Shown here piece by piece: positions 25,471-36,041 of a DNA stretch of 64,000 nucleotides. Both the position numbers and the translations under genes were made by a program. Origin of the DNA: Paguma larvata (Eukaryota > Chordata > Mammalia > Carnivora > Viverridae); contig CM057835.1 in assembly GCA_030068075.1 (NCBI GenBank), positions 39,612,715-39,676,714 of the forward strand. The letters run 5' to 3'. The stretch's first letter is position 1; every line of letters begins with the position of its first letter. The notes beneath the pieces were generated by a model. The model was not told the origin of the DNA. It did not search any database and was given only the letters and a program-made list of their open reading frames with translations.

Positions 25471-25695
25471 GGGGCGCTGGGTGGCTTAGTCGGTTAGGCG
25501 TCCGACTTTGGCTCAGGTCATGATCTCATGATTCATGGGTTCGAGCCCCGCATCAGGCTCTGTGCTGGCAGCTCGGAGCCTGGAGCCAGCTTCAGATTCT
25601 GTCTCTTTCTCTCTCTCTACGTCTCCCCCACTCACACTCTGTCTCTCTCTCTCTCTCTCTCAAGAATAAATAAACATTAGAAAAATTTTAAAAAA
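25471..25695 (+). mobile_element. Carnivore SINE, sense
   Basis: Sense SINE with head ggggcgctgggtggcttag. Duplication gaattaaatataacta at 25455-25470, with a two-mismatch copy at 25696-25711. It lies just right of the MLT1-type LTR. Confidence 0.92.
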
Positions 25696-26423
25696 GAATT
25701 AGATATAATTATACGTATATATATTTAGATATATTTGTATATGGCAGGTGGCTTGACCAGTGTAGGTACTCAGTAAATGTTCATTCATTTCCCTTCTCTT
25801 TAGAAGCCTGTGCCCCCAGCATTCTGCACCCTGGGATGATTTTGGCAGGCAGTACAGGCGCACCTCATTTTATCGTGCTTCACTTTATTATGCTTTGCAG
25901 ATAATGCTTTTTTTACACATTGAAGGTTTGTAGCAGGCTTGCATCAGGAAGGTATATTGATGCCATTTTTCCGACAGCATCTGCTCACTTCACATCTTAG
26001 TGTCACATTTGGTAATTGTCACAGTACTTCAGACCTTTTCATTGTTACTATATTTGTTACGGTGATTTGTTTTCTTTGATGTTATTGTTGTAATTGTTTT
26101 GGGTGTCGTGAACCCAAACTTAAGACAGCAAACTTAGTAATCGGTAAAGTGCCTGTTCTGACTGCTTCCCTGACCCACCATTCCACGTCCGTCCCCCTCT
26201 CCTTGGGCCTGCCTATATTTCCTGAGAAACCACATTATTGAAATTAAGCTAATTAATCATCCTACAGTGGCTTCTAGGTGTTTAGGTGAAAGGAAGAGTT
26301 GCACGTCTGTCACTTTAGGTCAAAAGCTGGAAATGAATAAACTTAGTGAGGGACGGATGTCGAAAGCCAAGATAGGCTGTTTGCACCAAACAGCCAAGGT
26401 GTGAATGCAGAGGAAGGGTTTTT

Positions 26424-26664
26424 AGTTTTTAAGTTTTTTTAATGTTTTTTTTTTTTTTTGTTTATTTATTTATTTATTGAGAGAGAGAGTGTGTGTGTGA
26501 GCAGAGAAAGGCCAGAGAGAGAGGGAGACACAGAATCCAAAGCAGGCTCCAGGCTCTGAGCTGCTCTCAGCACAGAGCTCAACGCAGAACTCGAACTCAC
26601 GAACCGTGAGATCAAGACCTGAGCTGAAGTTGGACACTTAACTGACTGAGCCACCCAGGTGCCC
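26424..26664 (-). mobile_element. Carnivore SINE, left member of a tandem pair in Tigger1
   Basis: Antisense SINE with a TTTATT-repeat tail on the left and head ending gagccacccaggtgcccc at about 26664. It interrupts the Tigger1 transposase relic. Confidence 0.88.
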
Positions 26665-26880
26665 CGTAAAGTTTGTTTAATTTTTAAAGAGAGAGAGTGC
26701 ATGTGTGCATGTGAGGACAAGTGGGGAGGGGCAAAGAGTGACGACAGAGAATCCTAAGCAGGCTCCATGCTGTCAGCACAGAGCTCGATGTGGGGCTGGA
26801 ACTCATGAACTGCGAGATCATGACCTGAGGTGAAATCAAGGAATTGGATGCTTTACTGACTAAGCCACCCAGGTGCCCCC
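26665..26880 (-). mobile_element. Carnivore SINE, right member of the tandem pair
   Basis: A second antisense SINE begins immediately after the head of the first, with head aagccacccaggtgccccc. The two differ throughout, so they are separate insertions rather than a recent tandem duplication. Confidence 0.88.
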
Positions 26881-28505
26881 AGAAGAATGGTTCTTGAAGG
26901 AAATTAAAAGTGTTACTCTAGTGAACACATGAATGGTAAGAAAGTGACACAGTCTCATTGCTGAAATAGAAATTTAGTGATCTGGTTAGAAGATCAAACC
27001 AGCCACAACATTCTCTGAAGCCGGATCCTAATCCAAAGCAAGGCCCTAACTCTCTTCAATTCTGTGAAGACTGAGAGGTGAGGAAGCTGCAGAAGAAAAG
27101 TCTGAAGCTAGCAGAGGTTGGTTCATGAGGTTTAAAGAAAGAAGCCGTCTCTGTAACGCGACAGTGCAAGGAGAGGCAGCAAGTGCTGGTGTGGAAGCCA
27201 TAGCAAATTATTTAGAAGGTCTAGCTAATTGAAAAAGGTGGTTCCACTAAACAACAGATACCCAGTATAGACACGACAGCTTTCTGTTGGAAGAAGACAC
27301 CATCTAGGACTTTTATAGCTAGGGAAGAGAAGTCAATGCCTGATTCCAAAGCTTCGAAGGACAGGCAGACTCTGGTTAGGTAGGGGCTAATGTAGCAGAT
27401 GACTTTAAATTGAAGCCATCGCTCATTTGCTATTCCCAGAATTCTAGGACCCTGAAGAATTATGCTAAGTCTACTCTGCCTGTGCTCTAGAAGTGGAACA
27501 ACAAAGCCTAGATGAGAGCACATTTGTTTACAGCATGGTTTATTACTGAAAATTTAGAGTCCACTGTTGAGACCTACTCAGAAAAAAAGGTTTCTTACAA
27601 AATATTACTGTTCATTACCTTGTCACTCAAGAGCTGTGATAGAGATCTACAGTGGGATTAGTATTTTCATGCCTGCTAATACAGTACCCATTTGGCACCC
27701 ATGGTCAAGGAGCCATTTGACTTTCCAGTTTTGTTTAAGAATTACATTTCATAAAGCTTTACCTGCCATGGACGGTGATTCCTCTGATGGATCTGGGCAA
27801 GGTCAATTGAAAACCTGGAAAAGAGTCACCATTCTAAGCGCTCTTAAGAACATGTATGGATGGGAAGAGGTCCAAATATTGGCATTACCAGAAGTTTGGA
27901 AGAAAGTGATTCTAACCCTCATGGATGACTTGGAGGGGTTCAAGACTTCAGTGGACGAAGTCACTGCAGAGTGGAAATAGCAAGAGAACTAGAGTTAGAA
28001 GTGGAGTCTGAAGATGAGACTGGTTTGCTGCAATCTCATGATACAACTTGAACGGATGAGGAATTGCTTCTTATGCATGAACAAAGAAAGTGGTTTCTTG
28101 AGATGGAATCTGCTCCTGGTGAAGATGCCGTGAAGACTTGAAATGACAACAGGAGATTTAGAATGTCACATAAACTTAGTTCATCAAGCAGTGGCGGGGT
28201 CTGCGAGGATTGACTCCACAATTTTGAAAGTTCTACTAAGGATAAAATGCTAGCAAACAGCATCACATTCTACAGAGAAATCATTCGTGAAGGGAAGAAT
28301 GATTTGATATGGCAAACTTCGTTGTTGTTTTATTTTCAGAAATCGCCACCCCAGCCTTCAGCACACCACCCCTATCGGTCAGCAGCCGTCAGCATTGAGG
28401 CAAGACCCTCCACCAGCAAAAAGGTTTTTACTTGCTGAAAGGTCAGATGATGATTAACATTTTTTAACAAAGTATTTTTTAGTTAAGGTATGTACATTGC
28501 CTTTT

Positions 28506-28700
28506 GGGGCGCCTGGGTGGCTCAGCCGATTGAGCGTCCAACTTCAGCTGAGGTCATGATCTTGTGGTTCATGGATTTGAACCCCATGTCAGGCCCTGAG
28601 CCTGGAGCCTGATTCGGATTCTGGGTCTCCCTCTCTCTCTGCCCCTCCCCTGCTAGTGCTCTGTCTCTCTCTCTCAAAAACAAATAAACATAAAAAAAAC
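28506..28700 (+). mobile_element. Carnivore SINE, sense, nested in Tigger1
   Basis: Sense SINE inserted near the right end of Tigger1. About 20 bases of transposon sequence beginning aaggtatgtacatt are duplicated at 28485-28505 and from 28701. Confidence 0.93.
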
Positions 28701-29534
28701 AAGGTATGTACATTCCTTTTTAAGACATAAACCTATTGCACACTTAGACTATAGCGTAAGCGTAAATTCCATGCACTGGGAAGTAAAACCATTTGCTTGA
28801 CTTGATTTATTACAGTGTTTGCTTTATTGTGGTGGTCTGCAGAAGAACCTCCAATGTCTCTGAGGTATGCTCGCATCAAGTCAGAACCTTCCAGCTCCAC
28901 CTCCTATCCCATGATGTCCCTCTCGGTGGCCATCAGGCAGTCTGGTCCTGTCTTCCATCCTCACTTGTGAGAAGTCCCCATCGCTGTGACCTGTTCTCTC
29001 TTGCACCTCCCCAGTCCACAGTCTTCCTAACCTTGCACTTCTGCAGTTTCTCAGCATCGTTAACATTACTTCTCATCTTCACAATGACCTCAAATCTCTG
29101 GCCTCTTGTCTTCTGGTCCCCCCCCACATCCATCCACTAGGACCTTTACAAATTATTTTCCATTGCTTTCAAACTCAAGTTGGAATGTTTACTCCTGAAT
29201 ATGTTCAGCACTGTGCACCCCACAGCGTTTACTTACACTGTCCCATCAGTGGCAATGTGCTTTTCTGTCCTTCCTCTTATTTCTTTTTGTGTTGTAAATT
29301 TAAATTTACTTTTTCTTCCCTCTACTTAGGCCACAGTCATGCTCCGGTTTCTCCTATTCTAAAAAACAAAAAACCCCACCTTCCCTTGACTTTGCTTTCA
29401 CTTCTCTTTTCTGAAAATTGCTTTTACTTTGCCACTATCCACTTGACTCTTTCCTGTTTGCCTTTCTTTCCATTGCTTCTCAGAAACTCTTAAAGATGGG
29501 CAGTGAGCTCCTAATACCATTTTTTTTTAAGAGG

Positions 29535-29745
29535 CTAAATAGTATGGCGTTAAAGAGCGAGACCGCTGGGGCCAGACTGCTGGGGTTTGAATTCTGGCTT
29601 CACCACCTACCTGATAACTGTGTGACCTTGAGCAAGTTACCTAACCATGCCTCAATTTTTTTATATCTGTAAAATGGGAATAATATTAGTACCTACCTTA
29701 TATGTAAGGACTCATTAGCTTAGTGTATGTAAAGCTTTTCTAAGG
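29535..29745 (+). repeat. MIR SINE, sense
   Basis: gggtttgaattctggcttca, ctgtgtgaccttgagcaagt and tgtaaaatgggaataatat follow the MIR consensus closely. Confidence 0.9.
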
Positions 29746-29807
29746 ACGTCTGGTAAAGAGTATGTACCGAATATTAGTGTTTTATTATTTTAAGCTCTTA
29801 TTATTTT

Positions 29808-29964
29808 TTAATTAATTTATTTATTTTGATGGGGCAGAGAATGAGAGAGAGAGAATTCCATGTGGGCTCTGTGTGGACAGATGCAGTATACAATCTCACA
29901 AATTGCCAGATCATGACCTGGGCTGAAATCAAGAGCCTAACTAACCGAGCCACCCAGGCGCCCC
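29808..29964 (-). mobile_element. Carnivore SINE, internally shortened
   Basis: Antisense SINE with a shortened GA-rich body and head gagccacccaggcgcccc. Similar AAGCT-TTAT flanks occur on both sides. Confidence 0.85.
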
Positions 29965-32444
29965 AAGCTATTATCTTTTACTCTTTCTTCTTAGCCTCCC
30001 TCGCATTTGATACAGTTGACCATTTCCTCTTTCTCCTTCACCGTTTCAAGCTCAGACTAATTCATCTTGGGATTTTTTATCTATGTGACCCAATTCATGG
30101 TCTTTCTCCATGCGTCTGAACTTAACCCTTTCTGGGTCATTTTTCTTACAGTAATTCACGTCCATATTTCCCACTCTTACATGCATGTTATCCCAAGTTG
30201 TATTTCTTACACCTCTTTCTTAGCTCCAGTGCTGCACTGAAAATGCACCTAACCAACATAATCTCCCTCTCAAAATCAGCTCTTCGCTGGGTCACTTTTT
30301 GTTAAAGGCTTTGTACTCGTGTATCATAGGGACACGGTATTGGGGCCAAGGGAATATTGTGTTTGAGGCCTTCGAAGCTCAGGAGACCTTTCCAGATCAG
30401 TGCAGACTGACACATTCTCCTCGTCTTGAATGCATTTTTCACTGAACAAAGCTGAATGTGGAAAGAGATGGGGACACAGTAATAGCAGGAACATTCCTTA
30501 GTTTCCTGACGTCGAGAATGAGGCAAGTTCGTAAATTTTTTGCCTCACAAACCCAGGGTGAAAGGTCTGGAAACTGTTATAAACTGTTGATTTTTGAAGG
30601 TTTTTTTCCTCTAAGTTATAGGTACCCCCTCCCCACCCCAAAAACAGAACAAGGTAAATAAATTTGCCTCACGAAGCAGAGGCAAATAGTAAATTAACTA
30701 GAGAACAGGGCATGATTTTAATTAAGTAGTGGTAGTTTTTAGTGTATTTCTGAGTTGTCTCAAGACCAAAGGGCAAAGCTGAGAAAAATTCTCCTCTTTG
30801 TTTTCTGAAATGAAGTTCCTTACACTTGGAATAGAAATTTTAGACGAGGATTTTGTCGAATTTGCTGATTTGCCAATCAGATATTCCATTTTATATTAGT
30901 GATAATTTGCAGTCGTGTAGTTATTTGAGTGTGGGTTAATAATGTAGGGCGTTTGGAAATCAGGTAGTTGGAGCCATTCTCATGCTGGTTCAGTGTGCCT
31001 CGCAATACTCGGACACTTTGCGTCCTTCCCATTAATGACAAGTCTAAACAAAACAACTTCATTCCCTAATGGGCTTTTGATCTTTGGGGATTAAACCCAC
31101 GAGGACCATTAACCTAAGGAATGTAACTCAATTAGCTGTAAATGATTTAAAATAAACTAATAGATTTTCCATGTGGGGGGCTTGGTGTCTTACCTTCCTG
31201 AATTTTTTCTCTATCCATGTAATGAATAGTAAATGCATTCTTTTGGTAAATAGTTCACCTTTGTCACAGTTGCCAGCGGGCATCTTTTTTTTTTTTTTTT
31301 TAATTTTCCTTAACAGTTTTGAAGTTGTTGTTTTGAACTTTCTAGGATCATTTGACTTTGATGATTCTTTTCTATACCAGATGTATTCATTGCTTCTTAA
31401 GTCTGACTTGGCGTCAAGATGTCAGACAATTTTCTGTATATGAGTTGGTGTGTTAAAAGTAAAAACTACGTAGTTAAAAAAAATTCTATTTCCAGGACAC
31501 GGACGTGGTAGCGCACCTGTGTTCTTACCAGCATATCCTTGCTTAGGCTCCGTTCTCTTTCCTGGAGACTCAGACTTTGACAGGGGCCTCAGTCCAGTTG
31601 GTCCAGGCGGGTCTTTTTCCCAGTTTGGTGCAGAACAAGTGTTGCAGGGTATTCACATCACTGACAGTAAGTTTCATATAGAAGTTCAAGGTTAAGGGAC
31701 CGAAGGTGTTGGGAACCAGTTGGCATTAGTTTTCTATTCGATGGTTTTACCCTCTATCAATTCAATTGAGTTTTTGTTTTCCTACATTTCTGGTTGGCTC
31801 TTCTGTTGTTTTCATTTTTCACTTTCTTTTCTTCTTTTAAATTCCACTGAAGAGCAAAAGTGTCCTAAAAACTTGCGTTTGTAAACCCATGGGTGTAATA
31901 AATTCAAGCCTAAACGAGTTCTATCTAATTATAGGACTGCTTTCTAGAGAGGATGTAGACACGCTCTTAAAAATGATTGAGGTAAAACTTATGTGAAGCT
32001 TGGATTTCTGTTCCTCTCTGAGTTACGGATTAAAGGTAAAACAAGAAGTGTTACTTTATTCTCTACTGGTTTTATTTACTTTGTTTGCTCCTTTGTACTT
32101 CGAGCAAATTAACGTTGACGTAAAATAAGGGAGAGGAGGTAGGTAGTAAACATTACATTTTGCTCATCTGTTTGTATCATCTCAAGGAAGTAGAACAGGG
32201 CCCAGAAAATTAGTTGGCATTTAAGATTTTTTAATTCGACATTCATTTTTCGAGAGTGTCGTTACAGTGCTCAGGGTCAGATTATTTTAAAATCGAAAGA
32301 ATCATTAGGTGAACCTTGTAGTTTTTTGGTTTTGCCCTGAACACGATCCTCCTCCCCTTAACTGCGTGGAGTTTATGATGTTTTGGCCGAAGGCTTGGAG
32401 AATTTAGAGAAGAAGGGGCTTTAGCGAACAGCCAGGGCGGTACT

Positions 32445-32500
32445 GTCTTTTTTAGGTGAGGAAACTAAGATTCGGTGAGCTGTCCAAAGTTATGCATTGT
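32445..32500 (-). repeat. Possible short MIR fragment
   Basis: gtgaggaaactaagattcgg resembles the antisense MIR core, but the match is short. Confidence 0.3.
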
Positions 32501-33179
32501 GCTCGTGGGATCAGGACCGAGAAAGAAAGGGTCTTTCGATTACTTCTGTGCCTCTCTAAAGAGGCCTGGCATCTCTAAAGGCAGAGATTTTTGTAATCAT
32601 GGTCAATTTACCAGTTTCTCCCAAAGGAAGAAACTAGGGACCTGGTTCGAAGCACTTACCACTAAGAATTAAATGTACCAACTTGAAAATGCACATCGAT
32701 TTTGATTGTGTCTGCTTTTACAATCCTGGTAGGCAGATTTGTGATTCAAAGGGAGTGTAAAAGTTCCAAGAAATTAACTCAGTAGAGAGAGATTACCAAA
32801 ATAGATATTGATTCTGGGTCATTCTGCCCCCGGACTCTCCTTCCCCAAAGAAACTGAGAATTTGCAAGTTCTACTGAAAAATTCATACCTACTGCATGTG
32901 GTGATTTATGATATATTTACGATTAAATAAGGAATCCTTGCCTTTGTTGGAGTTTTGGTTTGAGGGAATTAATATAGAATTAGACCGAGTATACTGTGTG
33001 ATTGTATATTTGCAGTTCAGTGCCCTTTTTTGAAATTTCTAAGTATATTTTATGGTAGAAAATCATTTATGGATAAAGGAATTAATGTATTCAGTTAGTC
33101 TCATTCTGTTTGATGGATATTATTACTTGAATTTTCATTTTTATTGTTTTAAAAAAGCAGTTTGTTTTATGTTTTTGGG

Positions 33180-33309
33180 GTGGTTTTTTTTGGTTTATTT
33201 TTAGATTTTATTTTTGTTAAGAAATCTCTACTCCCAATTTGGGGCTCGAACTTAAAACCCTGAGATCAAGAGTCCCATGCTGTCCCAACTGAGCCAACCA
33301 GGCACCCTG
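33180..33309 (-). mobile_element. Older short carnivore SINE variant
   Basis: About 115-130 bases with tggggctcgaac and gagccaaccaggcaccc, and no long GA-rich body. This looks like an older subfamily. It ends about 170 bases before exon 2. Confidence 0.75.
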
Positions 33310-33481
33310 GTTTTTATAAGTTTTTGGTAATGGGAAGTAATCACTTTATATTTATGTTTTCTCTTCGTACAGGCTAATTGAGTCATTTGGGGTTTATTGG
33401 ACAGTTCCTCAGTCTATTATTTTATTAAATTAAAAACAAAAGCATACTGAGACTTGATTTTTCCTCTTTTTTCTTTTGTAG

Positions 33482-33598
33482 CCAACACGTATCTCTTCAT
33501 GGTACAAGCTCGAGGAATAATGTTGAGAGAAAATGTGAAAACCATAGGACATATGATCAGGCTGTACACAAACAAGAACACCACCCTCAACGGTACAG
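33482..33598 (+). CDS. B4GALT6: B4GALT6 coding exon 2 (stem region)
   Basis: This 117-nt exon encodes residues 39-77 and the first base of codon 78, the lumenal stem just after the membrane anchor. The acceptor is a T-rich tract ending ttttgtag at 33480-33481 and the donor is acag|gtgaga at 33599. The peptide runs ANTYLFMVQARGIMLREN and continues to TLNGT. It contains two N-glycosylation sequons, N71-T-T and N75-G-T. Both boundaries are phase 1 and the length is a multiple of three, so skipping this exon would keep the frame. The stem positions the catalytic domain in the Golgi lumen and is the least conserved part of the family; here it follows the B4GALT6 pattern rather than B4GALT5. Confidence 0.96.
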
Positions 33599-34398
33599 GT
33601 GAGACGGACAGTGGGGTCCTCCTGACTTGCTTCTCCTTCTTACCTTTGTAGTGAAAAGAGGTAAACCAAGTCTCGCAGACTCTGGTTTTGTCTCTAGGTA
33701 ACTCTGTTAAAGATGAAGGTATCTCCTAATGAGTATAGGGGGAGGTTCTTTTGGTGTGTGAGCCACGACTGTCCCATGTTTTAGGATATGTAAAGGTGTT
33801 CTCACAGGGGGGTTGGGGGTTTTGTCCAAAGATAATTCTTGCAAACAGAAAATGCAAAAAGCTTTTTCAGTTCACCTGTTGTAGTCCAGAGAGAATAGAT
33901 TATCCATATTAGTCCTTTTGCTGTCTCTCTTCATGCCCATTCTTATTCCTAAAACGTTTTTCCAACTATGTCTAGAAAATACTTACTGTTTTTAATTATA
34001 GAAGATTCTTAATAATTGTATGGCCTTTTAAGGAGGCTTCAGGAGAAATTATAGAAGATTGGAAATCCATAGCTAGCTTCTCTTCTTTTAAAAATATTAT
34101 GTGGAAGTAGAATCTCTATCACAATCACATGAGGTCGAAACCTAAGTAATAGGCCAGAGTAGTGCTTTATTGAAGGTAGACTTGATGTAAATAGATTTAA
34201 CTGGTGTGGAAGTATGCTCATGCCCCCATGTGGCAGAGTTTCTGCAGTGTCTCCTGAAGTGTTATTAGAGGTTACCTAAAGGTTTTAATGACTCGTTGTC
34301 ACTTGTTGAATCCCCTATATTCTTATTTTAAGCAGTTAAAATGGAAGATTTAATTCATGTCAGTAGTTCTCCAATGTGCCATTGTAAACGAGAGGCGG

Positions 34399-34399
<1 letters not shown>

Positions 34400-34446
<47 letters not shown>
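34400..34446. repeat. (AC)n microsatellite
   Basis: About 23 uninterrupted AC dinucleotides in intron 2, the purest simple repeat in the window and likely to vary in length between individuals. Confidence 0.97.
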
Positions 34447-34449
<3 letters not shown>

Positions 34450-35179
34450 CTTTTAATAGAAAGTCCCTACCTGCCAACCATGGATCTTATTTCTTAAAAT
34501 GTATGTTAAGTTGAGTCATAGTTTTACCCTTCTAAAAATTCAAGACTGTATCATATTGATTCTTGATTTAATTTCACACGTGCTTCTGCAAAATCCATTC
34601 TAGCCATTTGCCTGATTTGTTTTATGATGCCGCAAATCAAAACACTCTTGTTTTCTCCCTTTTAATTTTAAGGAGATGTCTGTTAGAAAGACTGTCATTG
34701 TACTTGGAATATTAATAGTATAGTAAAAAAATCTCATTAACTGGTCTTCTGCTTTAATTGGTCTTCTGAGTAGTAGATCAATGTTAGGAGCAGTTTAAAC
34801 ATAAAAGCTTCTTTAGGACTTGTCCTGGTTGAATAAGTTGACCGTGAAAGTGTTCACTAAAAGTTCACTCCACGGAACAGAGGTACTCAGCATCTTTAGG
34901 TTACTGTATTCGTGTAAGGGAGTGCTGGACACGTGTGCACAATCGGGTTCTTTTCCTGGGTCATGAGTTAAGTTTTATGTGAGAACATGGAGCTGGATTA
35001 AGAGAATTGATTACTGAGTCAAGACAGACCCCACAACTGGAAGACAGGAAACAGGGAGATCCTCTTTCCCCCTTTACCATCTCATATTTTCAGTTGTGGC
35101 CCAACAACCGATGACAGCTTTGGTAAGAGTTGGCTCACTTTTGTGAGCCTTTGAAAACTTCTCACATGGTTCCTTTTAC

Positions 35180-35625
35180 TGGTGGTAACACTGTTCTCAG
35201 GAGACATTGTACAAGCTGTGAATCAGGATTGGTCGTAAGAGAGACCGGCTGCAGTGGCCTAAGCACATGAGGCTTTATGTTCTGATGTAAAAGCTAGAAG
35301 TTGGCTCTCTGTGGCTGTGGTAGAGAGTGTCTTCACATGCCTTCCATCTTCTGCTCTGAGGTCGTTGTAGGGCTCCAGTCCTTGTATTTGTACTTGGGTC
35401 GGTAAGAAGGAGGAAAGGAAGAGGGAAGAAGAACAGGGGGACCCTTTTAAGGAGACTTCCCAGAAGTTTCTCATGGTATCTCTGCTTAAATCTCATTGGC
35501 CAGAACTTTGTTGCGATGGGCTACAAATTACAGTCTTTGAGCTGGGTACCCTGGTGCTTTGAATGTAATCGGGGTTCTGTTAACTAAGGAGAAAGGGAAA
35601 ATGGAGTTCGCGAGTAGGCAACTGT
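35180..35625 (-). repeat. Ancient interspersed repeat, family not named
   Basis: ggagacttcccagaagtttc, ctcattggccagaactttg and ggggttctgttaactaagga recur in mammalian genomes in this order, so this is a repeat rather than unique DNA. The family and strand are uncertain. ORFs of about 70 codons inside it are not genes. Confidence 0.4.
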
Positions 35626-35796
35626 GAGACTTTTGCCATGTTCGTTTATATCGAATGGTTGGTATAGTTAGTGCACTCAACTGGATACTGAAGACACAAC
35701 ATTAAGAACAACATTCTCCCTTTGGATGAGGATCTCCAGGCTTCTGGGAGGGATAGAAGTATACATAGCTGTTGATAATATAGTTACTTCCTTTCT

Positions 35797-35877
35797 TTAA
35801 AGTTTATTCATTTTGAGAGAGAGAGAGAGACAGAGAGAGAGTGAGTATGCGTGGGCATGTGCGAGTGGGGAAGAGGC

Positions 35878-35918
<41 letters not shown>

Positions 35919-36041
35919 CCCAAGCAGGCTCCACACTCAGCACATAGCTTGACACAGAGCTCAGTCTCATGACCTTGAGACCATGACCTGAGCTGAGGGC
36001 AAGAGTCAGATGCTTAACCCAGTGAGCCATCCAGGTGCACC
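35797..36041 (-). mobile_element. Carnivore SINE with expanded GA tract
   Basis: Antisense SINE with a long GAGA run at about 35815-35916 and head gagccatccaggtgcacc. Confidence 0.88.

Larger units (their letters stand above)
26270..28457 (+). pseudogene. Tigger1 transposase pseudogene
   Basis: This is the decayed coding region of the Tigger1 transposase, which in the live element would bind the terminal repeats and cut with a DDE/D-type catalytic triad. The start lies near 26270 (aggcttctaagtg-like sequence), the end near 28457. The longest surviving open piece, 27567-27980, includes SDGSGQGQLKTWKRVTI and LMDDLEGFKTSVDEVTAEWK, typical of the C-terminal part. Near 27610-27625 the segment that should encode the catalytic-Asp motif DNAPGH has a short deletion that removes the Asp. 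Two nested SINEs break the N-terminal DNA-binding part. It cannot make an active enzyme. Confidence 0.85.
25855..28872 (+). mobile_element. Tigger1 DNA transposon (pogo/Tc1-mariner), near full length
   Basis: The left terminal inverted repeat (caggcgcacctcattttatc) begins at 25855 after a TA. The right one (ctctgaggtatg) ends near 28872. Between them the Tigger1 transposase can be followed from start to end, for example around ttgaaggaaattaaaagtgt and tggatgacttggaggggttc. It carries frameshifts, stops and deletions, and three SINEs (26424-26880 as a pair, and 28506-28700). It lies in intron 1 in the sense orientation. Confidence 0.92.
28880..30300 (+). repeat. LINE-2-like sequence, sense, split by MIR and SINE
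   Basis: At about 29995-30050 the + strand encodes AFDTVDHFLFLL, close to the L2 reverse-transcriptase motif AFDTVDH. The left part (28880-29530) has the same pyrimidine-rich character and is assigned only by continuity. The MIR at 29535 and the SINE at 29808 inserted later. Confidence 0.5.
11755..33481 (+). other. B4GALT6: B4GALT6 intron 1
   Basis: The intron runs from gtaagc to a T-rich tract ending tttgtag. Parts without a recognisable repeat are about 11755-13250, 13460-14400, 14630-15400, 20534-22598, 22671-23087, 23265-24966 and 30300-33195. These are AT-rich and hold only short chance ORFs. No exon, RNA gene or conserved motif was recognised in them. The repeats in the rest are listed separately. 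Confidence 0.9.

Noticed and set aside
26466..26720. Repeated 60-85 codon ORFs such as at 26466, 19126, 40344 and 58573 with shared Ser/Leu-rich peptides
   Set aside because: They are the same translation of antisense SINE copies and are not genes.
27567..27980. 137-codon ORF resembling a protein gene
   Set aside because: It is the surviving piece of the Tigger1 transposase, split by stops and nested SINEs upstream.
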